Shown here: in pieces, positions 15,216 through 22,272 of the stretch
How the letters are laid out: every line of letters starts with the position of its first letter
Position numbering within the stretch: position 1 is the first letter of the stretch
Assembly (NCBI GenBank): GCA_013360945.1
Contig: JABWAQ010000026.1
Coordinates: forward strand, 1-37,320
DNA from: Candidatus Brocadia sp.
GTDB lineage: Bacteria; Planctomycetota; Brocadiia; Brocadiales; Brocadiaceae
Reading direction: 5' to 3'
Length of the DNA stretch: 37,320 nt
Translations under genes and position numbers: made by a program
The notes under the pieces: generated by a model
The model's database searches: none
What the model was told of the DNA's origin: nothing
Seen by the model: the letters and a program-made list of their open reading frames with translations, nothing else

Positions 15216-16367
15216 ATGTTGATAGAACAAGCCGTTTTGAATCGTTATAGTACTGCGGCATTGCAAAGGAAAGAATCACTGTGTTGTCCTATTACGTATG
15301 ATCCAAAATATCTGGAAATAATTCCCAGGGAGGTATTGGATCGAGATTATGGCTGTGGTGATCCTTCACAATATTTACGCGAAGGAGAAACAGTCCTCGA
15401 TTTGGGCTCGGGTGGTGGAAAAATCTGTTTTATTGCAAGTCAGGTGGTTGGTCCATCCGGTCGGGTTATTGGGGTTGATATGAACGATGAGATGCTTGCA
15501 CTTGCCCGCGAGGCAAATAGTGAGGTCTCGAAACGCCTGGGATACGCCAACGTCGAATTCCGCAAGGGAAAGATACAGGATTTACGTATCGATAGAGATA
15601 TGCTTGATGAATGGTTGAAAAGGAATCCGGTAAAAAAAGAATCTGACCTTGTTCTTATGGAATCATATATAAAACAGATCGGTGAAACATCTCCCATGAT
15701 CTCTGATAGGTCAGTTGACGTGGTGATTAGTAATTGTGTCTTAAATCTGGTGAACCACCAGGACAAAACCGTGCTTTTCCAGGAGATTTATCGGGTGCTT
15801 AAGCGGGGCGGACGTGCCGCCATCAGTGATATTGTATCAGACGAACGAGTTCCACCGGAACTTCAGAAAGACACAGAGCTATGGAGTGGGTGTGTCTCGG
15901 GAGCGCTTCAGGAGTATGAATTTCTTAAGGCATTCGAGGATGCCGGATTTTATGGAATTACCATTGCCAAACGCGATGAAAGACCATGGCGAACGGTTCA
16001 AGGCATTGAGTTTCGAAGCATCACGGTACTGGCATACAAGGGAAAGGAAGGGCCATGCCGGGATCATAAAGAGGCAGTTGTGTACAAAGGGCCGTTTCAG
16101 GAGATTACCGATGATGACGGCCACCGGTATCGCCGCGGGGTGCGCGTGTCTGTCTGCCGTAAGACATTCAATATCCTGAGACGAGAGCCATATGAAAATC
16201 ACTTTGAGTTCATAAGGCCGCAGAAGGAGGTTCAGGAAGAGCAGGCACAACCCTTCCCATGTACAAATGAGATGCTGGTCAGATCTCCACGCGAGACGAA
16301 GGGGGAGGGATATAGCATAACACATGAAGGCAATTCTTCGTGTTGCGATCCTGGGGGTTGTTATTGA
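15216..16367 (+). CDS. arsM: Arsenite S-adenosylmethionine methyltransferase, arsenosugar-pathway type
   Basis: The 383-residue cytoplasmic enzyme methylates As(III), probably to the dimethyl form that ArsS uses. The SAM motif VLDLGSGGGKICFIASQ lies near residues 59-75. A CCPITYDPKYLEIIPREVL segment and YGCGDPSQYL precede it, and VDVVISNCVLNLV with the conserved Cys and RGGRAAISDIVSDE follow; these match the ArsM variant found beside ArsS. After the methyltransferase core there is an additional domain (HRYRRGVRVSVCRKTFNIL). The C-terminus is Cys-rich (SSCCDPGGCY), suitable for binding arsenic. The ribosome-binding site GAGGTG is upstream. The final 55 residues of the extra domain match a decayed copy at 18732-18908. 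Confidence 0.92.
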   Translation: MLIEQAVLNRYSTAALQRKESLCCPITYDPKYLEIIPREVLDRDYGCGDPSQYLREGETVLDLGSGGGKICFIASQVVGPSGRVIGVDMNDEMLALAREANSEVSKRLGYANVEFRKGKIQDLRIDRDMLDEWLKRNPVKKESDLVLMESYIKQIGETSPMISDRSVDVVISNCVLNLVNHQDKTVLFQEIYRVLKRGGRAAISDIVSDERVPPELQKDTELWSGCVSGALQEYEFLKAFEDAGFYGITIAKRDERPWRTVQGIEFRSITVLAYKGKEGPCRDHKEAVVYKGPFQEITDDDGHRYRRGVRVSVCRKTFNILRREPYENHFEFIRPQKEVQEEQAQPFPCTNEMLVRSPRETKGEGYSITHEGNSSCCDPGGCY

Positions 16368-16717
16368 AATATTGTAAACGTCTTAGATGAATTAACACTC
16401 AATTGCCATTGCAAACGATAGCAACCAGGTGACAAATAACAGGTTATACAATAGCTATTTTGGTTCAACGGATAAGCCTGGCTTCTGTGAGACCGTGCAG
16501 CGGTTAAGCGGTCAGCAGGGTTCCTTGGTGGGCATTACGCGCCTTGCCTGGCAAGCTCAAGTAATCCATTGCACCATACCCCATGCTACCCTTAGAGAAC
16601 CTTCTTTAGATTAATGGAATTGCCAAACCGCTTTAAGCGACACACGACGAAATTCTTTTCTCGGATCAGCCCTCGACTGTTGTGTTTGAATGGTTGTTTG
16701 GTCTTCGTAGTTTTTTG
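16368..16717. other. Gene-free region after arsM, with a short repeat of the arsM-relic end
   Basis: No coding region is convincing here. The segment AATTGCCATTGCAAACGATAGCAA near 16397 matches AATTACCATTGCGTACGATAGCAA near 18886, at the end of the decayed arsM copy, so both sites descend from the same sequence downstream of arsM. A GCCTTGCC-T-GGCAAGC palindrome lies near 16541-16556. The remaining sequence (about 16450-16700) shows no hallmark I can assign. Confidence 0.5.
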
Positions 16718-16747
16718 TTGACTACAAGTTACTAAATATTATATTAT
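16718..16747 (+). promoter_or_regulatory. Probable sigma70-type promoter for the DUF481 gene
   Basis: TTGACT (16718-16723), an 18-base spacer and TATTAT (16742-16747) would give a leader of about 180 bases before the start codon at 16935. A second -10 choice, TATATT at 16740, gives a 16-base spacer. Confidence 0.5.
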
Positions 16748-16934
16748 TTTTCCTTTTACAAACCAAAACAAGGACAATCAAGGGTGCAAGGTAAAGGATT
16801 ATTAGTAAAAAAAACGGAGAAAGGATGTTATAGAAAAGAGATTGTTCGTGAAATGACCAATTCATAGCGGAAAAAAATGCAATCAATGTGTTTGTTTTGG
16901 ACAAAGAAATAAGGGAAAGGAGAAGAAAATCTTT

Positions 16935-18107
16935 ATGAAAAGAAAAAGTATTTACGGTAGTATCATCCTGTTGATTTTTTTACTATGGTCATGTCCGATG
17001 GGTATGGATAAGGTATATTCAGATGAGATAAAGACTATTGATGGTAGTATAGTAGCGGGAGAAGTGGTGGAAGTTAATGAAGAATATCTTTCTGTTAAAC
17101 AAGGACAGGGGCAGGTAATCTCTGTCCCGTGGCATAATACAAGCCTTATTTCACGGGAAAAGGAGATTATTATTGTGACTCGTGAGGGAAATAAGAATAA
17201 ATTTTCTATTTTAACGAATCCTTCTATGAATATGTCCGCGAAGGACACAAATCTTAGAATAACGGATAAGCTATCGGATATTTTTCCCAGTGAAAAAATT
17301 GTTGCCAGTGCACCAGCCACACAGGGAACGGAACAACCGGTAGAGGAGGCTAAACAGATAGCTCAGGCAACGACAGAACAATCTGCGCAGGAAGGCGTGC
17401 AAACTGCGCAAGCAGTGAGTGCGCCGGCCGCCCCTCCGCCGAAGACATGGAAAGGGAATGTTGACGCAGGCGCCAATATTAAAGATGGAAATACTGAGTC
17501 AACTACAACTCATGTAAAGGGGGCATTTTCTAACGAAAGGAAGCGGGACAATATCTACTTTAACGCACTTATCATGTATGAAACAGTAACCAATCAAGCT
17601 ACAGACGAAGACCAGGAAACTGTGAATGAGCAACGAGCTACCGGAAAATATGAATATAAACACACCCCCAGGTTGTATTCTTTTTTTAACCAGTACTTTG
17701 AGCATGACGAGCTCGAAAGTTTAAATTATCGATCCATATCATCACCAGGCGCTGGTTATCGGCTTATTGACAAGGAGCGTTTAAAATATAAAACAGAAGC
17801 CGGTCCCGCGTATACTTACGAAAGGTTTCATGGAGATATTACGGATGAATTTTTGGGTATAAGGATCGGTCAATATTTGGATTGGATTATATGGACGAAT
17901 ACAAAATTTTATGCCAAATCGGAATATGTACAAAGCGTTGAAGATACTAATGACTGGCGGATAGATTCTGGTGTAGGGGTCAGGCATAATCTGACAAAGT
18001 CCATTGCATTGAATCTGGAATTCCTCGATCAGTATGACAACACGCCCGCCGAGGGAAAAGAAAAAGAAGACACGACGCTTATCGGCAGCATAGGCTATAA
18101 TTTTTGA
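16935..18107 (+). CDS. DUF481-family outer-membrane beta-barrel protein
   Basis: The 390-residue exported protein has a lipid-like or type I signal region (GSIILLIFLLWSCPMG). A short N-terminal domain (ETIDGSIV-like EIKTIDGSIVAGEVVEVN...VPWHNTSLIS) resembles the small beta domain often preceding DUF481. An Ala/Gln/Pro-rich linker lies at about 120-170. The C-terminal DUF481 barrel contains GNVDAGANIKDGNTESTTTH, strands alternating polar and aromatic residues, and a terminal Tyr-Asn-Phe (GSIGYNF), the expected outer-membrane insertion signal. The family includes E. coli YdiY; its function is not settled. GGAAAGGAGAAG lies upstream of the ATG. A Cys after the hydrophobic segment (LLWSC) may be a lipobox, though it is imperfect. 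Confidence 0.85.
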   Translation: MKRKSIYGSIILLIFLLWSCPMGMDKVYSDEIKTIDGSIVAGEVVEVNEEYLSVKQGQGQVISVPWHNTSLISREKEIIIVTREGNKNKFSILTNPSMNMSAKDTNLRITDKLSDIFPSEKIVASAPATQGTEQPVEEAKQIAQATTEQSAQEGVQTAQAVSAPAAPPPKTWKGNVDAGANIKDGNTESTTTHVKGAFSNERKRDNIYFNALIMYETVTNQATDEDQETVNEQRATGKYEYKHTPRLYSFFNQYFEHDELESLNYRSISSPGAGYRLIDKERLKYKTEAGPAYTYERFHGDITDEFLGIRIGQYLDWIIWTNTKFYAKSEYVQSVEDTNDWRIDSGVGVRHNLTKSIALNLEFLDQYDNTPAEGKEKEDTTLIGSIGYNF

Positions 18108-18258
18108 TTTACTATGCAGAGGTATGTAAACACGTTCTGCCTGCTTTTTTGAAGGGCGTCATATTCAGCCGTCAAACCTCATCGCCAGATGGCGTCAGGT
18201 ATTGGCTTTGGCTTCTCTACCCTCTCAGAGGCGTTTCTGAAGTTAGAAAGGAGGATAT

Positions 18259-18711
18259 ATGTTTAAAGATGTATTAAAAGATTTTAAAGCATTTGCCATG
18301 CGGGGCAACGTTCTGGATTTGGCAGTTGGTATTATCATAGGCGCGGCCTTTGGCAAGATTGTCACCTCGCTGGTTACTGACATCATCATGCCGCCAATCG
18401 GCCCGCTCCTGGGGAGGGTGGACTTCAGCAATTTATTTATCAATTTGTCGGGTACATCATATAGCAGCCGTAAGGAGGCACAGGCTGCCGGTGCGCCCAC
18501 AATTAACTATGGAGTATTTACCAATACCATCATCGATTTTATTATTGTGGCATTTGCCATCTTTATGTTAATAAAACTTATTAACAAACTATCACGGCCT
18601 GCTACGCCGCCTACGCCGCCGGCAACAAAGGTATGTGAATTTTGTATTTCAAATGTGCCGGTTAAAGCTACTCGTTGCCCGTACTGTACGTCTGTTTTGA
18701 AAGCAGCATGA
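18259..18711 (+). CDS. mscL: Large-conductance mechanosensitive channel with C-terminal zinc ribbon
   Basis: The 150-residue inner-membrane channel opens under membrane tension to release solutes in hypo-osmotic shock. The N-terminal helix and first membrane segment ([20 protein letters not shown]) carry the family gate signature, followed by [20 protein letters not shown]. The second membrane segment is [16 protein letters not shown]. After a Pro/Thr linker the C-terminus has two CxxC pairs (CEFC...CPYC), a zinc-ribbon-like tail seen in a subset of MscL proteins and absent from E. coli MscL. The ribosome-binding site AAAGGAGG precedes the ATG. It follows the DUF481 gene by 151 bases, a second envelope protein on the same strand. 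Confidence 0.95.
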   Translation: MFKDVLKDFKAFAMRGNVLDLAVGIIIGAAFGKIVTSLVTDIIMPPIGPLLGRVDFSNLFINLSGTSYSSRKEAQAAGAPTINYGVFTNTIIDFIIVAFAIFMLIKLINKLSRPATPPTPPATKVCEFCISNVPVKATRCPYCTSVLKAA

Positions 18712-18731
18712 AATGAGGGCGGAAAAACTGT

Positions 18732-18908
18732 AATGGATGACCATGATGGGATTATATGGAGTCGCTGGTATAAAGGAAATTCTGAGACGTTACTGAAGAA
18801 CATCGCTATCGATAGTGTCTCAGAGGTCATGCCTCTGTCTTCCGCAAGGCACTCAATATCCTGGGACAAGAGTTATACGCAAATTACCATTGCGTACGAT
18901 AGCAAAGC
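18732..18908 (+). pseudogene. Decayed copy of the arsM 3' end
   Basis: In one frame this reads, with stops, G*P*WDYMESLV*RKF*DVTEEHRYR*CLRGHASVFRKALNIL. It lines up with ArsM residues around GPCRDHKEAVVYKGPFQEITDD..HRYRRGVRVSVCRKTFNIL. Five or more in-frame stops show it is dead. After GQEL the match jumps to the sequence that lies downstream of arsM near 16397 (CCATTGC..ACGATAGCAA), implying a deletion of about 190 bases relative to the intact locus. It lies 2.5 kb from arsM, with DUF481 and mscL between. Confidence 0.7.
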
Positions 18909-19011
18909 AATCCATGGTTTGAAGTAGCCGCCCACCTCCCACCTCTGGCCTATTCCAAGGCAAAAAAATATCCCTCCTGCCTTATTTTTCATCGCTTTTG
19001 GCGGGCGGCGC

Positions 19012-19884
19012 CTACCCTACCCGGCTTTCATTGGACTTATTCCATTTCTTTTGACTGATTGAATAGTCAGTGATCTTACCAATAAAGGGAATTGCCAGCA
19101 TACCGGACAAATTTACGCAGTGATTGGTATCCCGAAAATCCCTGATACCGATAGTCAAGCCTTCGTGACCCATGCGAGGCTGATCCCGGTAGGTGCCTAA
19201 CAAGCGGTCCCACCATGACAGGTTAAAACCAAAGTTACTGTTGGTCTCATGGTCCTCCATTGAGTGGTGCACCCGGTGCATGTCCGGCGTTACCATGAAA
19301 CAGCGAAGCGCATAGTCTACGACGCGCAGCATGCGCACGTTTCCGTGGTTAAACATGGATGTTGCATTCAGCACAACTTCAAACACGACAACCGCCAGCA
19401 CGGGGGGACCCAGCACTGCAATCACCGCAAATTTGATCAGCATGGAGAGTATGATTTCCAAAGGATGAAACCGCACACCGGTGGTGACGTCGAAGTCCAG
19501 GTCTGCATGGTGCATGCGGTGCATCCGCCAAAAGACAGGGAGGGCGTGGAACATCACGTGCTGCAGGTAGATGGCGAAGTCCATAATAACTACTGATACT
19601 ACTACAACGATTGTGTAAGGTATCTGGACGTAATTGAAAAGACCCCATCCGTGTCTTTGAGCAAACACCGCCATGCCTGCTGCAGCGGCGGGAAAGATAA
19701 TGCGTAACAGGAAGCTGTTAAGGAACACGATTCCGATATTGTTAATCCAGCGGTGTACCTTCGAGACCGTGAGCACCCGTCTGGGCGCCATTAGTTCCCA
19801 CAAATACATTATCGCCAAGACACCGAAAAAGAATCCGAGGCGAATAACAATCTCATGGCTCATGACAAGCTCGCTCAAGTTCAT
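19012..19884 (-). CDS. Fatty acid hydroxylase / sterol desaturase family membrane enzyme
   Basis: The 290-residue integral membrane protein has the di-iron histidine clusters of the family: HVMFH (about 116-120), HRMHH (about 129-133), FNHGN (about 193-197) and HRVHH (about 218-222). Several membrane segments lie in the N-terminal half (IRLGFFFGVLAIMYLWELM; TIVVVVSVVIMDFAIYL). Such enzymes hydroxylate or desaturate lipid chains or sterol-like substrates with O2. In a putative anaerobe this raises the question of oxidant or of a microaerobic role. It stands alone on this strand; the nearest neighbours are mscL and the unknown gene at 20312. The substrate cannot be read from the sequence. The ATG at 19884 has no strong ribosome-binding site. 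Confidence 0.9.
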   Translation of the reverse strand: MNLSELVMSHEIVIRLGFFFGVLAIMYLWELMAPRRVLTVSKVHRWINNIGIVFLNSFLLRIIFPAAAAGMAVFAQRHGWGLFNYVQIPYTIVVVVSVVIMDFAIYLQHVMFHALPVFWRMHRMHHADLDFDVTTGVRFHPLEIILSMLIKFAVIAVLGPPVLAVVVFEVVLNATSMFNHGNVRMLRVVDYALRCFMVTPDMHRVHHSMEDHETNSNFGFNLSWWDRLLGTYRDQPRMGHEGLTIGIRDFRDTNHCVNLSGMLAIPFIGKITDYSISQKKWNKSNESRVG

Positions 19885-20027
19885 ATTGTTGATCGAAAAG
19901 TTAAAAGAGAGATAGAGGAGTACTATTCACTATAGCTGAATACAGACCATTTTTCAAGAGAAGCCCTTATTGTCCGATCTTTTCAAAAATTTGTCATTGA
20001 CAGATGGAGATAATAAGCAATAATAAC

Positions 20028-20141
20028 CTAACCCGAACGAGTCGGAAGAGATTATCAATACCATTGACTTTTATCATCTTTTAATAGCTCAACGGTCCTT
20101 ACAATAATATATCTTTCATTATTTGATTTAGTTCGGGTTAG
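20028..20141. repeat. Inverted repeat pair with 11-base perfect arms in the gap 19885-20311
   Basis: CTAACCCGAAC (20028-20038) and GTTCGGGTTAG (20131-20141) are perfect inverted copies, 92 bases apart, around an AT-rich centre without an open reading frame. This could be a miniature inverted-repeat element, a remnant of one, or paired regulator sites. The rest of the 427-base gap shows no gene. Confidence 0.5.
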
Positions 20142-20311
20142 TCAGTCAAAAACTTAAAGGCAACTGCTCCTGCATTATTAAAAAGTGAGCGCCTCTATGA
20201 TTTGACTTAGAAGTCTTGTATTACTCGGCAATCCAGTTAATGATAAAAATATTTTTGCCGAAAAATGTAAAGATATTTTTTATTAGATACTAAAAGGTGA
20301 ATAGACAAAAC

Positions 20312-21607
20312 ATGGCAGGTCATAAACAAGTTCTTGCAGAGATATCCAAAACCTGGGATGTTTTTACCGAACTGGATGATTTCTTCCGCAAGGCAGATAA
20401 AGATATTTCCCATGATCCGGATGATCCGCGGAAAGGAATCGGCCGTCTGCCTGGTCTTGACCGGCTGATGTTCCTCATACCTTGTGTAATCAACCGTCTT
20501 GAGGAAGATATATCTCAGAGTAAAGAAAGTGAAAATGTCGCATCAATCATAGAAGGTCTACAGGCGATACAGGAAGGCATACAGAGTGTATTGACCTATT
20601 ATCTCCGCGACGATGTCGAAGGCGCACTCAATATACTCAGAAATGTCCTGTCAAAGACAGACAAGCTTTCCGTCAAAAAATCCCCATCCGGCATTCGTGT
20701 CTTCCGCGACATGGCGAGACTTGCGCCGGACTTTCAGATTATCCTTGATATGTTGGAAGGATTCAGGGAAAGCAGACGAATAAGATCCAAGGAACCGGAA
20801 GCCAATACATCGTGGTCGCCTGAATGTTGGCTGGATTATTACCGGGAACAAGCCAGACTTGAAGAACCTCTCATAGCGGCAGTTGATGCTGAAGGACTCT
20901 CTGAGACAAGCCTTGAAAAAGGCTTTAAACGCATGATAGAGGAAAACGTACAAAGGGACAAGATAATGGAAAAACAATTCATCACTTATAACCTGATGAG
21001 AAGAAGGGATGCCGCCTTTAGCCCGGAAGAACCGGAAAGGTTCTTAGACTTTTCGGAGATTCCTGACATAAAAGACGAGCAGGACAATGATGATTATGAA
21101 GTCAGGGCTATAGACCTCTGTTACGAGGAAGAGGAAGAAGATCCACCTGAACCCTGGGCAAGTTCCCTGCCAGAACTTCGGGATTGGAATAAAATTACCC
21201 ATGAATCATCCTTTGACGATTCGGGATTATGCCGTCAGGATTTTGAAGATGATCCGGTGTACTGTCTGCTTAATCCTTTTGCGCATAATCTTTTTGAATG
21301 TCTAAAACAGGACAACCGCCGTCGGGTTAAAGAAGGTAAAAGCGGAGAAAACGAGATGCGCTCACCTCTGGAGCATTATTTAGTGATCCTTGCACTCAAG
21401 GCACAGGTGCGAATATCCTCGTGTGGGGTTTGGGTTGAAGGAGTCGGACACGATGCGCCGAGGGAAGGTGTTTATCTGTTTGCCATGGAATGTCTGGAAA
21501 GGATTGCTGAGGCCCTGGAAAGATTCTCTGTGGAACATCTTTATCATCTTGCTACCGAAGCACGAAGTGTCAAAAGACAGATTGCGGAGATACTTACCGA
21601 AAATTGA
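20312..21607 (+). CDS. Acidic, mostly helical protein of unknown function
   Basis: I do not recognise this 431-residue protein. It has no signal peptide or membrane segment and is therefore likely cytoplasmic. The N-terminal 150 residues are predicted helical (VFTELDDFFRKADKDI; LDRLMFLIPCVINRLEEDI; ILRNVLSKTDKL). A strongly acidic middle (SEIPDIKDEQDNDDYEVRA; YEEEEEDPPEP) lies at about 255-290. The C-terminus is again helical with HYLVILALKAQVRIS and LERIAEALERFSVEHLYHL. AAAGGTGA lies about 11 bases before the ATG at 20312; the GTG at 20297 within that stretch is an alternative start. Its stop codon overlaps the TTG start assigned to the CPBP gene, so the two are probably translated together. 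Confidence 0.75.
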   Translation: MAGHKQVLAEISKTWDVFTELDDFFRKADKDISHDPDDPRKGIGRLPGLDRLMFLIPCVINRLEEDISQSKESENVASIIEGLQAIQEGIQSVLTYYLRDDVEGALNILRNVLSKTDKLSVKKSPSGIRVFRDMARLAPDFQIILDMLEGFRESRRIRSKEPEANTSWSPECWLDYYREQARLEEPLIAAVDAEGLSETSLEKGFKRMIEENVQRDKIMEKQFITYNLMRRRDAAFSPEEPERFLDFSEIPDIKDEQDNDDYEVRAIDLCYEEEEEDPPEPWASSLPELRDWNKITHESSFDDSGLCRQDFEDDPVYCLLNPFAHNLFECLKQDNRRRVKEGKSGENEMRSPLEHYLVILALKAQVRISSCGVWVEGVGHDAPREGVYLFAMECLERIAEALERFSVEHLYHLATEARSVKRQIAEILTEN

Positions 21608-22218
21608 CAGTGCCTCCGATCCCGCCTGAATCACGGCATTATTATGAAGATTCAATGAAACTCGTTATTGTTTATCCCCGGTATAAACTTTTGGTTTTAA
21701 CCTTTATCATAGAGGGCGGGGTATTAGGAGTTGCTTTATTGCTGGCGGGACTTTTTAAAATTAAACTGCTCCCTTTGACTACCAACCTTTTCCGCGATAT
21801 CCTGCTGGGTACTTATTTTGTCTCATTCCCCCTGTCTCTCTTTGTTTTTCTCCTCTCAGAAAGGGCGGAAGGCATTCCCTTGATAGGTTCACTGAGAAAG
21901 ACCATCATAACGGACATAAAGGGTATATTCTCTAAAACCAGATTTATAGACATATGCCTGATTTCTATCCTGGCCGGTTTTGCGGAGGAGTTATTATTTC
22001 GTGGGGTAATTCAGGTTAAATTAGGGATAATTGCAACAAGTATAATTTTCGGATTTCTCCATTTTCTAACCCCCGCATATTGTATTTTTGCAACCATAAT
22101 GGGGTTCTACATAGGAATCTTGTTCTATAAGTACCAGAGTATTCTTATACCTATTCAGGTGCATGTTATTTACGACTTTGGAGCACTGGTATATCTGAGA
22201 TATTTTGTGAAAGTATAA
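21604..22218 (+). CDS. CPBP-family intramembrane glutamic endopeptidase
   Basis: This membrane protein of up to 204 residues has the Abi/CPBP (Rce1-like) motifs: EELLFRG (about 127-133), FGFLHFL (about 148-154) and HVIYDF (about 191-196), whose Glu, His and Asn/Asp residues form the catalytic site. Four or more hydrophobic segments are visible (VLTFIIEGGVLGVALLLAGL; LGTYFVSFPLSLFVFLL). The TTG at 21604 overlaps the stop of the upstream gene. An ATG at 21655 would remove 17 N-terminal residues, and the choice is unclear because neither has a good ribosome-binding site. Roles in this family range from prenyl-protein processing to immunity-like functions; nothing here decides between them. DsbD follows after 54 bases. 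Confidence 0.85.
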   Translation: MTVPPIPPESRHYYEDSMKLVIVYPRYKLLVLTFIIEGGVLGVALLLAGLFKIKLLPLTTNLFRDILLGTYFVSFPLSLFVFLLSERAEGIPLIGSLRKTIITDIKGIFSKTRFIDICLISILAGFAEELLFRGVIQVKLGIIATSIIFGFLHFLTPAYCIFATIMGFYIGILFYKYQSILIPIQVHVIYDFGALVYLRYFVKV

Positions 22219-22272
22219 AATAAATAGTCAAAAGGATACATAACTCGTTTCATTTGGCAAGGAGGATATAGC

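Noticed and set aside
16429-16614. 61-codon open frame downstream of arsM
   Set aside because: No ribosome-binding site, odd composition and no recognisable motif; overlaps a palindrome.
18733-18927. 64-codon open frame after mscL
   Set aside because: Another frame of the same DNA matches the ArsM C-terminus with stops; this frame has no homology that I recognise.
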